DNA of 64,000 bases from Phytoamicus setariae. GTDB lineage: Bacteria; Pseudomonadota; Alphaproteobacteria; Rhizobiales; Rhizobiaceae. The stretch covers positions 62,001-126,000 of the forward strand of contig NZ_JAEQNC010000013.1 in assembly GCF_016722925.1 (NCBI RefSeq), given 5' to 3'. The translations under genes were made by a program, and so were the position numbers. The notes under the pieces were generated by a model, which did not search any database, was not told where the DNA came from, and was given only the letters and a program-made list of their open reading frames with translations. Positions within the stretch are counted from its first letter, which is position 1, and each line of letters starts with the position of its first letter. Positions 49,039 to 60,877 of this stretch are shown here, piece after piece.

Positions 49039-49952
49039 GACGCGTCCTCCACCATCCAACGAAGAAATTCACCAAAGGAATGGCCAGCATGCTGTGCCAT
49101 TTCCGGCACCAGGGAGGTTGGAGTCATGCCGGGCTGGGTGTTGATCTCCAGCCAAATCACTTCGCCTTCTTCCGAGAAGCGGTCGTCGTAACGGAAGTCA
49201 GAACGACTGACCCCGCGGCAACCCATCGCCTTGTGCGCCTTCAGAGCCAGTGTTTGTATTTTTTGGTAAATTTTTGGTGAAATTTGCGCCGGAATGACGT
49301 GTTTTGAGCCACCGGACACATATTTGGAATCATAATCGTAGAAACTGTGTCCTTGCGGCACTATTTCGGTGACACCGAGCGCCACATCACCCATCACCCC
49401 ACAGGTCAACTCGCGACCGTAGATGTAGCGTTCGACCATGATCGTGTCGCCATAGCGCCATTCACTTGACGTAATGACCTGGGGCGGATGAGCCTGATCT
49501 TCCTTGACGATGACGACGCCGAAGCTTGACCCCTCGCGCACCGGCTTGACAACATATGGCGGCTTCATCGGATGGGCAGAGGTAAAATCGAAGCGATTCA
49601 TGACCTTCGCCTCGGCGACCGGCATGCCATACGACTTGGCAACGCGCTTGGCTTGCTCCTTGTCCATAGCAAGGGCAGACGCCAGCACGCCGGAATGGGT
49701 GTAGGGAATTTGAAGATATTCAAGAATACCCTGGATGGTGCCGTCTTCGCCAAAGGGCCCATGCAGCGCATTGAAAACCACGTCCGGCTTCAACTCGGCA
49801 AGAACCGCAGCCACATCGCGCCCGACATCGACCCGGCTCACCTGGTAGCCTTCGGCCTCCAGCGCCTCGGCGCATGCCGCTCCTGACGACAGGCTCACCG
49901 GACGCTCGGACGAAAACCCGCCCATCAATACCGCGACGTGCTTTCCGCTCAT
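49026..49952 (-). CDS. ddl: D-alanine--D-alanine ligase
   Basis: ATP-grasp enzyme making the D-Ala-D-Ala dipeptide of peptidoglycan. 308 residues from ATG 49952, with GGGGA 6 bases upstream. [76 protein letters not shown] and [20 protein letters not shown] are all diagnostic. In the dcw cluster it normally follows murB closely; here about 7.4 kb of other genes intervene, so it is expressed from its own promoter. Confidence 0.96.
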   Translation of the reverse strand: MSGKHVAVLMGGFSSERPVSLSSGAACAEALEAEGYQVSRVDVGRDVAAVLAELKPDVVFNALHGPFGEDGTIQGILEYLQIPYTHSGVLASALAMDKEQAKRVAKSYGMPVAEAKVMNRFDFTSAHPMKPPYVVKPVREGSSFGVVIVKEDQAHPPQVITSSEWRYGDTIMVERYIYGRELTCGVMGDVALGVTEIVPQGHSFYDYDSKYVSGGSKHVIPAQISPKIYQKIQTLALKAHKAMGCRGVSRSDFRYDDRFSEEGEVIWLEINTQPGMTPTSLVPEMAQHAGHSFGEFLRWMVEDASCLR

Positions 49953-50406
49953 GCACATTCCCCAAAGACTCAATTCTGTCGGCTACCAATCCGCGCTTGC
50001 CCGAGACTGACTTCAGGGACGGTCAGCACATGCGGATCACTTGGGGCCACTAGAAACGATTAAGGTTAACGACGCGTTAACTTTTGGTCGTATGGGATCC
50101 AAATGTGTCAATTGTTTACGGAAAACTGTAAAACGTAGGGTGCCGTGTGACATATATGCAGAAGGCTCGTGCGGCCCTGCGTCATCGGCATTCTGTCGGC
50201 TATGTCCTAGCCCGCCAGCGACAAGGCGGCACATATCAGCCGCGAATTAACACATTTCCAAGGCGGTAGTATTGTCGGTTCAAACCGCTGATATTTCAGG
50301 TGGAATTTCGGGCGGCGACCAACACGCGAGGCCCTGACTGCTTTCGACGTCATCGAATTGAGATGCCGCCGCCCAGGGACAGCGGCACCTTAGGAAGACC
50401 CGAGCC
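49953..50406. other. Non-coding region upstream of ddl-ftsQAZ
   Basis: No supported gene in about 450 bases. It contains a TTAA-N7-TTAAC site (50066-50081), one GANTC methylation site (GACTC at 49967-49971) and a weak GCCGC/GCGGC hairpin near 50365-50390 behind the RTX gene. The promoter of the ddl-fts operon must lie here. Confidence 0.6.
50066..50081. promoter_or_regulatory. CtrA-like box TTAA-N7-TTAAC upstream of ddl-ftsQAZ
   Basis: TTAA at 50066-50069 and TTAAC at 50077-50081 are separated by exactly 7 bases, matching the CtrA consensus of alphaproteobacteria. The site also forms an inverted repeat GTTAACG-ACG-CGTTAAC. It lies about 115 bases upstream of the ddl start. CtrA control of division genes is known in Caulobacter; here it is inference from the site. 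Confidence 0.6.
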
Positions 50407-51108
50407 TTAAACGATTTCGGGAAGCGCCACGATGAAATTGGAGCTGAAATCTTCAGCGTCCACGTGCTTCAGGATGAGCTTGTCCTCGCCACCGAAGTCG
50501 ATCACCAGGTTCTTGCCATCCTGCTGCCAGTGCGCGAACTCGATAAGATCGGCATCGACCGCGATGAAATCGCTGCCCTTGTTGCCGAGGTTGAAATCCT
50601 TCACGAAATCGGTGCCGCCACCGACTTTGAAAACGAAACTGTCGCTGCCGTGACCGCCGATGAGAAGGTCATTGCCAACGCCGCCGTCCAGGAAATCGTC
50701 TCCCTTGTCGCCGACCAGCCGGTCTTCGCCGCCCATGCCGTCAAGCCAGTCCGCACCCTTAGAACCCTTGATATCGTCATCGCCAACAAGGGCCGCCGAC
50801 AAGACGCCGTCCAATCCGTTCTCGTTGAACGCGGCCGTGAAGCTGGCTGCATCGAGCTTGACGTCCTTGATCTCGAAAAGCTCCTTGCCTCTCTCATTGC
50901 TCAGCGAGATTTCGCGGATCACGCCGCCGACGAGGCCGGCATCGGTCCAGTCGAGGTTTTTGCCGCTGAATTCGAGCTGGTTGCCTGCAGCGTCTTCGAC
51001 GACAACCTTGTCGCCGCGATCGCGTGTCACTGTGAGCTCAGTTTCAGAGATGCCGTCCCAGATCGTCTGGAAAGTTTCGATCGGGGCGTTGTATTTAATG
51101 CGGGCCAT
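50407..51108 (-). CDS. RTX-type calcium-binding protein
   Basis: 233 residues. The first 105 residues match no family I recognise. Residues about 108-155 carry RTX nonapeptide repeats (GSKGADWLDGMGGEDRLVGDKGDDFLDGGVGNDLLIGGHGSDSF), which bind calcium in a beta roll. The C-terminus (FKVGGGTDFVKDFNLGNKGSDFI) resembles the end of serralysin-like type I secretion substrates. No signal peptide, very acidic, as expected for export by a type I system, but no such system is in the window. It could be a surface or extracellular protein. Confidence 0.85.
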   Translation of the reverse strand: MARIKYNAPIETFQTIWDGISETELTVTRDRGDKVVVEDAAGNQLEFSGKNLDWTDAGLVGGVIREISLSNERGKELFEIKDVKLDAASFTAAFNENGLDGVLSAALVGDDDIKGSKGADWLDGMGGEDRLVGDKGDDFLDGGVGNDLLIGGHGSDSFVFKVGGGTDFVKDFNLGNKGSDFIAVDADLIEFAHWQQDGKNLVIDFGGEDKLILKHVDAEDFSSNFIVALPEIV

Positions 51109-51615
51109 TCCCTACCTCCGTATTGGTGAGCCGACCCCTGATGACATGATTCCGATGCCGATGCGCAAGTGAATTTTTGAGATTGCTAAAGTTCGTTAAA
51201 GAGGTTCGCACGCATTTTAACGGTTAGGCATCGGCCGACTCCAGAGTGCCCGCAACAGCAAATAACCGTCTTCCTCCCTTGAGCGACAAGCACCCAAACC
51301 GGCTTACCTCAATGCGTTGAGATCAATCCCGGCAGGCGCATAGTCCACGTGGAAATTCGTTCAGCGAGATCCGGAACCGCTCAGGCAAACTATGCCACCT
51401 CACGATAAATACTCTCGCAACCGCTGCACAATCCGCAATTGGGAAGGCACGCAACAAAAACCTCGAATTGTAACTGGTTGACATGGATCAATGTCATAAT
51501 GGTCATGCACAATAGGCTCATGAGAGTGAACCGCAACAGGCGGGGTTCCAGCTGGGGCCAAACAATCAGCCTTTGCGTTCTCATCGTTGCGAAACCGTCA
51601 ATGAAGGAGAGTCCA
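51109..51615. other. Divergent intergenic region, RTX gene and adhP
   Basis: About 500 bases without a supported gene. Near the RTX side is an inverted repeat CGTTAAA (51194-51200) and TTTAACG (51216-51222) with a 15-base spacer. Near the adhP side is an FNR/FixK-like box at 51478-51491. An in-frame extension of adhP back to 51439 covers that box and is not believed. Confidence 0.6.
51478..51491 (+). promoter_or_regulatory. FNR/FixK-type box upstream of adhP
   Basis: TTGAC-ATGG-ATCAA matches the anaerobic-regulator consensus TTGAT-N4-ATCAA with one difference. It lies 125 bases before the adhP start. A CRP/FNR-family activator responding to low oxygen is the likely binder; this is inferred from sequence. 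Confidence 0.65.
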
Positions 51616-52641
51616 ATGCCGAAAATGATGAAAGCAGCCGTCGTGCGCGAGTTCCGCAAACCGCTTTCCATCGAGGAATGGCCAATTCCCGAACCCGCAG
51701 ACGACCAGATCCTCGTCCGCTTCGCAGCAACCGGCGTTTGCCATACGGATCTCCATGCTGCTCATGGCGACTGGCCGGTAAAGCCCAACCCGCCATTCAT
51801 TCCCGGCCACGAAGGTGTCGGTTACGTCGCCAAGGCCGGCAAATCGGTCAAACGGCTGAAGGAAGGCGACCGGGTCGGCGTTCCATGGCTTCATACCGCC
51901 TGCGGCTATTGCTCCTATTGCCGAACCGGCTGGGAGACCCTTTGCGGGAAGCAACAGAATACCGGCTACTCCGTCAATGGTTCATTTGCCGAATACGCCG
52001 TGGCCGATCCCGACTATGTCGGCATCCTGCCCGCCAAACTGGAATTCGGTCCCGCCGCGCCTGTCCTGTGTGCCGGCGTCACCGTCTACAAGGGTCTCAA
52101 GGAAACAGAGGTCAATCCCGGTGAATGGGTGATGATCTCCGGCATTGGCGGCCTGGGGCACATGGCGGTCCAATATGCCAAGGCGATGGGCATGAATGTC
52201 GTCGCTGTTGATGTTTCCGACAGCAAGCTGGATCTTGCGCGCAAGCTCGGCGCCGATCTTGTCGTCGATGCGCGCAAGGCAGGCGCCGTCGAGACGGTGC
52301 AGAAGGAAGTCGGCGGCGTCCATGGCGCACTTGTGACAGCAGTTTCCCCCAAGGCCATGGAGCAGGCGTTCCATATGCTTCGTTCGAAAGGCACGATGGC
52401 GCTGGTCGGTCTGCCGCCTTCGATGATCAGCCTGCCGGTTTTCGACACGGTGCTCAAACGCATCACGGTCAGGGGCTCGATTGTCGGCACACGTCAGGAC
52501 CTGGAAGAAGCGATCGAATTTGCCGCCGAAGGCAAAGTCTCGTCGCATTTCAGCTGGGACAAGCTCGAAAACATCAACGAGATCTTTGCCCGGATGGAAA
52601 AAGGCGACATCGATGGCCGTATCGTGCTCGACATGAACTGA
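51616..52641 (+). CDS. adhP: Zinc-dependent alcohol dehydrogenase AdhP
   Basis: 341 residues from ATG 51616, with AAGGAGA 5 bases upstream. Catalytic zinc ligands Cys42 (GVCHTDLHAAHGDW) and His65/Glu66 (PGHEGVGYV); structural zinc Cys96, Cys99, Cys102 and Cys110. The NAD-binding loop SGIGGLGHMAVQYAKAMG and VSDSKLDLARKLGAD complete the family pattern. It oxidises ethanol and other alcohols, or reduces aldehydes when oxygen is short, which fits the FNR-type site upstream. Confidence 0.95.
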   Translation: MPKMMKAAVVREFRKPLSIEEWPIPEPADDQILVRFAATGVCHTDLHAAHGDWPVKPNPPFIPGHEGVGYVAKAGKSVKRLKEGDRVGVPWLHTACGYCSYCRTGWETLCGKQQNTGYSVNGSFAEYAVADPDYVGILPAKLEFGPAAPVLCAGVTVYKGLKETEVNPGEWVMISGIGGLGHMAVQYAKAMGMNVVAVDVSDSKLDLARKLGADLVVDARKAGAVETVQKEVGGVHGALVTAVSPKAMEQAFHMLRSKGTMALVGLPPSMISLPVFDTVLKRITVRGSIVGTRQDLEEAIEFAAEGKVSSHFSWDKLENINEIFARMEKGDIDGRIVLDMN

Positions 52642-52647
52642 GCGATG

Positions 52648-53553
52648 TCAATGGGAAAGCAGGGCATGGGCCGCGTCCCTGACCACCTGCGCCAGTGCCT
52701 CGAAGTCGCGACGGCGGCCCGAGGCGCTGGAGCGCCAGATCAGGCCGATGGTGCGCGATGGCTGCGGATCGGCGAACCGCACGATACGCATGCGATTGCG
52801 CGACCGCTCGTCCCTGACAGCGATTTCCGGGATGAGCGTGATGCCCATGCCATGACTGACCATCTGCAGCAGAGTCGCCATCGACGTCGCACCATAATTG
52901 GCAACACGCCGGCCGGCGGATGTGCCGCACACCGCCAGCGCCTGATCGCGCAGGCAATGGCCCTCCTCGAGCAGCAGCAGCCGCTCTACATCGACATTGT
53001 CCTCGGTCATCGGCGACATCAGGATCGTGCGTTCCTCTTCGGAACTGGCGATCAGAAAGCGATCCTCGAACAGGGTGAGGCTGTCAAAGCCTTCCATCTC
53101 GACCGGCAAGGCCACGATGGCGCAATCCAGCCTTCCGTGCCTGAGATCCTCGAGGCATCCGAGCGTCAACAGTTCCTTGAGCTCGATGTTGAGGTCGGGA
53201 TAACGCCCGCGCGCGGCCGGGATCAGTTCAGGTACAAGGTAAGGCGCAACGGTCGGAATGATGCCGAGACGCAGCCGGCCATTGAGCGGCCCCTGCCCCG
53301 CCCGGCCGCGCGCCTGCAGCCTGTCCACGCTTTCAAGGATGCCGCGGATCTCCGGCAACAATTCCTCACCTTCCCGGGTCAGGAAGGCGCCGCTCCGCCC
53401 GCGCTCGACCAGCTTGACGTCAAGCACCTTCTCCAGATCGGCGATCTGAGCGGAGAGAGCCGGCTGGCTGATATTGACCATGTTTGCGGCCCTGCCGAAG
53501 TGTCCGGCAGCAGCGAGTGCCTCGAAATAGCGCATCTGCCTGAATGTAATCAT
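52648..53553 (-). CDS. oxyR: Hydrogen peroxide-sensing LysR-type regulator OxyR
   Basis: 301 residues. N-terminal helix-turn-helix (FRQMRYFEALAAAGHFGRAANMVNISQPALSAQIADLEKVL) and a periplasmic-binding-like sensor domain. The redox pair Cys200 and Cys209 lies in EEGHCLRDQALAVC, the exact OxyR disulfide loop. Divergent from katG, with an OxyR-type site starting 2 bases before its own start codon, which implies autorepression and katG activation on peroxide. Confidence 0.95.
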   Translation of the reverse strand: MITFRQMRYFEALAAAGHFGRAANMVNISQPALSAQIADLEKVLDVKLVERGRSGAFLTREGEELLPEIRGILESVDRLQARGRAGQGPLNGRLRLGIIPTVAPYLVPELIPAARGRYPDLNIELKELLTLGCLEDLRHGRLDCAIVALPVEMEGFDSLTLFEDRFLIASSEEERTILMSPMTEDNVDVERLLLLEEGHCLRDQALAVCGTSAGRRVANYGATSMATLLQMVSHGMGITLIPEIAVRDERSRNRMRIVRFADPQPSRTIGLIWRSSASGRRRDFEALAQVVRDAAHALLSH

Positions 53554-53554
53554 G

Positions 53555-55850
<2,296 letters not shown>

Positions 55851-55896
55851 TCCTGCAGGTGAGGCAGCCGAGTGGCCGCCTCACCGCCATAAACGC

Positions 55897-55932
55897 AAAA
55901 AGCCCGCGGTGATCGCTCACCGCGGGCTTTTT
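55897..55932. terminator. Bidirectional terminator after katG
   Basis: AGCCCGCGGTGA pairs perfectly with TCACCGCGGGCT around a TCGC loop. It has an A run before and a T run after, so it serves katG and the leftward small gene. Confidence 0.95.
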
Positions 55933-55954
55933 GTCGTTTAGAATTCGCTCGATA

Positions 55955-56191
55955 TTACGAGTTTTCGTCGCACTCGGTGATCTCGCAGGTCGACTCGGTG
56001 GTCGTCTTGGCGGCACACTCGTTCAGCGCCCTTGCAGATGCATCGTCCTGATCGTCAAAATTGTAGCTGTAACCGTAAGAGCCTTCTTCAGAAACTGCAA
56101 TGCAGCCCCAGGCATGTGCCGATCCGGTTGAAGCGACGCCGGCCGCTGCAAAAGAGATCGCAGTCAGCCCGATCCGCAAATATTTATTCAA
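55955..56191 (-). CDS. Small secreted DUF4189-like protein
   Basis: 78 residues from TTG 56191, chosen since GGAGG lies 5 bases upstream; an ATG four codons earlier (56203) lacks a ribosome site. Signal peptide MNKYLRIGLTAISF up to SAHA, then a short mature domain of about 50 residues with four cysteines (WGCIAVSEEG, ALNECAAK, TCEITECDENS) and the pattern YGYSYNFDDQDDASARAL typical of DUF4189. Probably periplasmic with two disulfides; function unknown. Convergent with katG. Confidence 0.75.
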   Translation of the reverse strand: MNKYLRIGLTAISFAAAGVASTGSAHAWGCIAVSEEGSYGYSYNFDDQDDASARALNECAAKTTTESTCEITECDENS

Positions 56192-56413
56192 GTCTGCCTC
56201 CATAGAAAAAGCCGGGCAGTCCCCCTGCCCGGTTCCCCTTCCTAGTCCTGATAAGGCAGGGAGCGCCAGTGAATACGGATAGTAACCTTACCGCGTTGCG
56301 GTTGCTGCACGCCAAAGCCATTGTGCCGCAAATACAGGCACAGGTTTTACATTGCGGTCGGCGTGTGGACACCGGGCGAACAGCGTCCGTAGGGGGTTCA
56401 GGAAAGGGCTCGG

Positions 56414-57241
56414 TCAAATTGCCCGGCGCCCACCTGTCTTTCCGATGTCCCGGGAGATCTGCAAAGCATCATCTGCGTGGACGATACGGTTCCGACCGGA
56501 GGCCTTGGCCAGGTAGAGTGCCTTATCCGCGCTGCTCAGCAACGCCGAATAAGTTGATCGACCGTCTCCCTGCGCTATGCCGGCCGAGAAAGTGACCTTG
56601 ACTTCGTCGCCGCCGCTGCGAAATACCCGTGCAGCCAGATACTGCCGCATTGCATTCATCCTGGAACCTGCCACGACCTTGCCAGCGCCAGCGAGAATGA
56701 CTGCGAACTCTTCGCCGCCAAGTCTTGCGACCGCGTCAGCGCCGAACTCGTCGCGCAGCATGTCGGCGATCACCACAAGGATCTCGTCACCAGTGCCGTG
56801 ACCGTGCGTATCATTGATGTTCTTGAACCAATCGATATCGATCAGCACCAGTGCGTAGGGGGCTTCCATCGCACTCATGCGCGCCTCGAAAGCGCGGCGG
56901 TTGAGCAGCCCCGTCAGTGGATCCCGGTGGCTGAGGACTTCAAAGGAAGTGCGAGAAACAGACAGGTCGTAGATCGCCGAACCAAAAATGAGATAGGAGA
57001 TGAAACATATTGGCCCCGCCACGAACGCCGTGACGATGATGTCGCTCAGCGGATCAGGAGGCAAAGTAACATTGAGAAAGCCGAGGCGGCCCATCACCTG
57101 ATAGACCGCAAAATTGAGACCCACGGCAAACAAAGTCGTCAGAATCGTACGCGGGACGGCAAACCAGAACACGTCCCGGCGCTTAGAGAACGCGCCGGTT
57201 TCTATTTTGCGAATGATCCAGTTTTGCAGGAGGGTAATCAT
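56414..57241 (-). CDS. Membrane-bound diguanylate cyclase (GGDEF domain)
   Basis: 275 residues from ATG 57241. Two transmembrane helices (about 30-48 and 66-86) are followed by a GGDEF domain with HRDPLTGLLNRRAFEARM, IDIDWFKNINDTHGHGTGDEIL and the active-site GGEEF in ARLGGEEFAVIL. An intact GGEEF loop suggests real c-di-GMP synthesis. No RxxD inhibitory site is obvious before it. Last gene of the segment that separates ddl from murB. Confidence 0.92.
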   Translation of the reverse strand: MITLLQNWIIRKIETGAFSKRRDVFWFAVPRTILTTLFAVGLNFAVYQVMGRLGFLNVTLPPDPLSDIIVTAFVAGPICFISYLIFGSAIYDLSVSRTSFEVLSHRDPLTGLLNRRAFEARMSAMEAPYALVLIDIDWFKNINDTHGHGTGDEILVVIADMLRDEFGADAVARLGGEEFAVILAGAGKVVAGSRMNAMRQYLAARVFRSGGDEVKVTFSAGIAQGDGRSTYSALLSSADKALYLAKASGRNRIVHADDALQISRDIGKTGGRRAI

Positions 57242-57364
57242 AATTGTGCGCTCGAATAATTGCACATATTATGGTCCACTAATCCTTAAGATCGACTTTC
57301 ATCAATTGTTAGGATTTGAGCCAAGGGTAGAAAAACGGCGCATTGTCGCGCCGCCTCGATAGCT

Positions 57365-58339
57365 CTAGTGGTTCTGCCCGGGAGCGAACGGCTTGACTTC
57401 CGCACCCGGCATGAAATCGCCCAGACGCTTGATCTCCCAGTCCAGAAGGATGCCCGAATTCTCGTGAACACGACGACGCACCGTCTCGCCGAGGCTTTCG
57501 AGATCATAGGCCGACGCATGGCCGATATTGATCATGAAATTGCAATGAAGCGGCGACATTTGCGCCCCACCGATCTGCAGGCCACGGCACCCTGCTTCGT
57601 CGATCAGCTTCCAGGCCGAGTGACCGGGCGGGTTCTTGAAGGTCGAACCACCCGTCTTTTCCTTGACCGGCTGGACAGTTTCTCGGTGGTGGCGCACCGT
57701 ATCCATCTCGGTCCGGATCTTGGCCTTGTCGTCCTTGAAGCCCTCGAAGATCCCGTGCGTAAAGATCACGCCCTCGGGCGGCGAGGAATGGCGATAGCTG
57801 TAGCCCATGTCGGCATTGGAGATCTTCAGCAGATTGCCCTTGCGATCGACGGCTTCGACCTCGACGAGGCGCTCGCGTGTTTCCATGCCATTGGCGCCGG
57901 CGTTCATGCGGATCGCCCCGCCGATCGAACCGGGTATGCCATAGTAGAATGCAAATCCGCCGATCTCGTTGTCGAGCGCCATGGCGGCGATGTTCTTGTC
58001 CGGGCAGATTGCGCCGGCGCGAATGCGATTTTCGCCCACAAGCTCCACATCGCCGAATCCCTTGGCTGACAGGCGCAGCACCACGCCCTTGATGCCGCCG
58101 TCGCGCACCAGAAGGTTCGAGCCCACGCCGATGACAGTCAAGGGTACATCATCAGGCAATGCCTTCAGAAACATCGAGAGATCATCGACGTCATGTGGTT
58201 GGAACATCAGTTCGGCCAGACCGCCGGCACGAAACCATGTGACACGGTCCATCGGCGCATTCGGCGTCATCCGTCCCCGGACATCCTTCACTCCATTGCC
58301 CAGTCTTGCGAGCAAACCTTCCCCATCTACCTGCTTCAT
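57365..58339 (-). CDS. murB: UDP-N-acetylenolpyruvoylglucosamine reductase
   Basis: FAD enzyme making UDP-MurNAc, 324 residues from ATG 58339, which overlaps the murC stop as ATGA. FAD-binding [56 protein letters not shown] and the C-terminal [29 protein letters not shown] are typical of type IIa MurB. It is the last mur gene before the cluster is interrupted. Confidence 0.96.
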   Translation of the reverse strand: MKQVDGEGLLARLGNGVKDVRGRMTPNAPMDRVTWFRAGGLAELMFQPHDVDDLSMFLKALPDDVPLTVIGVGSNLLVRDGGIKGVVLRLSAKGFGDVELVGENRIRAGAICPDKNIAAMALDNEIGGFAFYYGIPGSIGGAIRMNAGANGMETRERLVEVEAVDRKGNLLKISNADMGYSYRHSSPPEGVIFTHGIFEGFKDDKAKIRTEMDTVRHHRETVQPVKEKTGGSTFKNPPGHSAWKLIDEAGCRGLQIGGAQMSPLHCNFMINIGHASAYDLESLGETVRRRVHENSGILLDWEIKRLGDFMPGAEVKPFAPGQNH

Positions 58340-59751
58340 GCTTTTTTTCCTGACAGCGCGGCCAACTCCTTCGGAAGTGCCGCTGCCCAATTGGTTATGT
58401 TTCCTGCGCCCAACAGTACCACGAAATCGCCCGGCTGGGCGATCGAGGCGACAAACGGCGCCAATGCGTCGGGTGTCGCAAGCATGCGGGCATCCCGGTG
58501 GCCACCGGACTTTATCCGCGAAACCAGCTCCTCGGAAGTCACACCTTCGATGGAATCCTCGCCTGCGGAATAGATCGGTGCGATGAAAATCGTATCGGCG
58601 TCGTTGAAGCAGGCGGCGAATTCCTCAAACAAGCTGGCCACGCGCGAATAGCGATGCGGCTGATGGATCGCAATGATGCGTCCATTGCAGCCATCACGCG
58701 CCGCCTTCAGAACCGCCTTGATCTCTACCGGATGATGGCCATAGTCATCAAAAATCTGCGCGCCGTTCCACTCGCCCGTCAGCGTGAACCGCCGCTTCAC
58801 GCCCTTGAACCCGGCAAGCCCACGGGCGATCGCTTCTTCGCTGACACCAAGCCGCTGGGCAACGGCGATAGCGGCTGTTGCATTCGAAACATTGTGTCGG
58901 CCCGGCATAGGCAGTTTCAGATCGTTGAGCTCGATCACCTGCCCCGTACGGCGCCGGCGGATCTCGACATCGAAAGTCGAGGCCGCACCTTCATGGCGGA
59001 CGTTCTTGAACCGAACGTCAGCCTGCGGGTTTTCCCCATAGGTGATGACCTTGCGGTCTTCGATCTTGGAAACCATCACCTGGACTTCGGGATGGTCGAG
59101 ACACATCACGCCAAAACCGTAGAACGGCACGTTTTCGACGAACTGCCGGAATGCGGCCCGGGCATTGTCGAAGGTGCCGTAATGGTCGAGATGCTCGGGA
59201 TCGATGTTGGTGATGACGGCGACTTCCGCCGGCAGTTTCAGGAAGGTACCATCGGATTCATCGGCCTCCACCACCATCCATTCGCCCTCACCCATACGGG
59301 CGTTGGTGCCATAGGCGTTGATGATCCCGCCATTGATGACGGTCGGGTCCAGCCCACCGGCTTCCAGGAGCGTGCCGACGAGCGACGTCGTCGTGGTCTT
59401 GCCATGCGTCCCACCGATGGCGATGGCATTGCGGAACCGCATGAGCTCGGCCAGCATTTCCGCCCGGCGCACGACCGGCAACAACTTTTCGCGGGCTGCG
59501 ACCAATTCCGGGTTGTTCTTGCGGATGGCGGTCGAAACCACCACCACCTCGGCATCGCCGAGATTTTCGGCCTTGTGGCCGACATGCACCTCGATGCCCT
59601 TGGCGCGCAGCCTTTGAACATTGGCGCTGTCTGCCTGATCCGATCCCTGCACCTTGTGGCCGAGATTGTGCAGCACCTCGGCAATTCCGCTCATGCCGAT
59701 GCCGCCGATGCCGATGAAATGGACCAGGCCGATGGATTTGGGCATTTTCAT
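58336..59751 (-). CDS. murC: UDP-N-acetylmuramate--L-alanine ligase
   Basis: 471 residues. First amino acid ligase of the peptidoglycan stem. [21 protein letters not shown] is the N-terminal Rossmann loop, [14 protein letters not shown] the ATP P-loop, [19 protein letters not shown] the Mur ligase motif and [18 protein letters not shown] the C-terminal domain. Overlaps murG upstream and murB downstream by 4 bases each, so the three are translationally coupled. Confidence 0.97.
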   Translation of the reverse strand: MKMPKSIGLVHFIGIGGIGMSGIAEVLHNLGHKVQGSDQADSANVQRLRAKGIEVHVGHKAENLGDAEVVVVSTAIRKNNPELVAAREKLLPVVRRAEMLAELMRFRNAIAIGGTHGKTTTTSLVGTLLEAGGLDPTVINGGIINAYGTNARMGEGEWMVVEADESDGTFLKLPAEVAVITNIDPEHLDHYGTFDNARAAFRQFVENVPFYGFGVMCLDHPEVQVMVSKIEDRKVITYGENPQADVRFKNVRHEGAASTFDVEIRRRRTGQVIELNDLKLPMPGRHNVSNATAAIAVAQRLGVSEEAIARGLAGFKGVKRRFTLTGEWNGAQIFDDYGHHPVEIKAVLKAARDGCNGRIIAIHQPHRYSRVASLFEEFAACFNDADTIFIAPIYSAGEDSIEGVTSEELVSRIKSGGHRDARMLATPDALAPFVASIAQPGDFVVLLGAGNITNWAAALPKELAALSGKKA

Positions 59752-60872
59752 GCGAGTACCTCTTTGAATGCTACGACCGACCTGCCATCCATGACGGCTT
59801 CGACCAGATCGCCCAGCGCGGTCGCTGCCTGCGGCTTGCCGGTTGCCTTGGCCGCATGCGCGACGCGGTCCAGTCGTGCTGGATCGGCCATCGCCGATCC
59901 GATGATGTCAGATAGTTTTTCAGGCGACAGCGCCGACTGCGCGATCACCTCGGCACCGCCTTCAGCCTTGAGCGCAGCGGCATTCGCCGCCTGATCATGA
60001 TCGAGCGCATAAGGATAGGGAACGAGAACCGACGGCCTACCGATGACGGCAAGTTCCGACACGGTCGAAGCGCCAGAACGGCAGATCACCAGGTTGGCAT
60101 CGGCGATCTTGCCCGGCATATCGGCGAAAAATGGCGATACGTCGGCTGAAAGGCCCAGTTTGGCAAAAGCCGCAGTTACCTTTTCGGCGTCTTCGGGTCT
60201 GGCCTGCTGGACAACACGCAGGCGTTTACGCTGCCGATCCTCCAACAGGCATATAGCCGAGGGTACTACCGAAGAAAAATACTGCGCGCCCTGGCTGCCG
60301 CCGAAAACGAGGAGATTGAACAGATCGTCCGCGCCCGACGGCTTGTAGGGCACGCCGGCTGCGGCAATGACATCCGGCCGGACCGGATTACCGGTCACGA
60401 CAGTCTTGTCGGCATATTTGCCGCTGCCTTCCGGCAGGAAGCCGCCGGCAATGGCCATGACCTTGGCTGCCAGCATCTTGTTGGCCCGGCCCATCACCGC
60501 ATTCTGCTCGTGAATGAGCGTCGGAATACCCATCGAGCTGGCGGCAAGCAATGGCGGCACAGTGGGATAACCACCAAATCCGATCACCGCCCTGGGCTTT
60601 AATCGACTGAAGAGCGCGCGCGCGGTGCGCATGCCCTTCCAAAGAGTGAACAGCGCGCGGGCGACAGCAATGGGATTTTTGGAACCGATCGTGGCCGATG
60701 GAACGACATGGATTTCATCAGCCGGAAATTTTCCCGCGAAACGCTCGGCACGGCTATCGGTCACCAGATGTACCTGATAGCCACGCGCTTTCAGCTCATG
60801 CCCAAGCGCCTCAGCCGGAAAAAGATGACCGCCGGTTCCCCCGGCAGCCAAAACGATCAACCCACTACCCAT
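59748..60872 (-). CDS. murG: UDP-GlcNAc--undecaprenyl-diphospho-MurNAc-pentapeptide GlcNAc transferase
   Basis: Makes lipid II from lipid I at the inner face of the membrane. 374 residues, GT-B fold. [21 protein letters not shown] is the acceptor glycine loop; [43 protein letters not shown] and [36 protein letters not shown] are the conserved motifs. Sits 5 bases after the ftsW stop and overlaps murC by 4. Confidence 0.97.
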   Translation of the reverse strand: MGSGLIVLAAGGTGGHLFPAEALGHELKARGYQVHLVTDSRAERFAGKFPADEIHVVPSATIGSKNPIAVARALFTLWKGMRTARALFSRLKPRAVIGFGGYPTVPPLLAASSMGIPTLIHEQNAVMGRANKMLAAKVMAIAGGFLPEGSGKYADKTVVTGNPVRPDVIAAAGVPYKPSGADDLFNLLVFGGSQGAQYFSSVVPSAICLLEDRQRKRLRVVQQARPEDAEKVTAAFAKLGLSADVSPFFADMPGKIADANLVICRSGASTVSELAVIGRPSVLVPYPYALDHDQAANAAALKAEGGAEVIAQSALSPEKLSDIIGSAMADPARLDRVAHAAKATGKPQAATALGDLVEAVMDGRSVVAFKEVLA

Positions 60873-60877
60873 TCACT

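Noticed and set aside
51439-51615. 59-residue extension of AdhP
   Set aside because: The AdhP family begins at the MPKMMKAAVV-like start, which has a good ribosome site; the extension covers the FNR-type box.
58498-59994. Long forward frame of 498 codons opposite murC
   Set aside because: Mirror of the murC gene, which has all Mur ligase motifs. Other long antisense frames (10285-11535, 41027-42097, 60935-62077) are rejected for the same reason.
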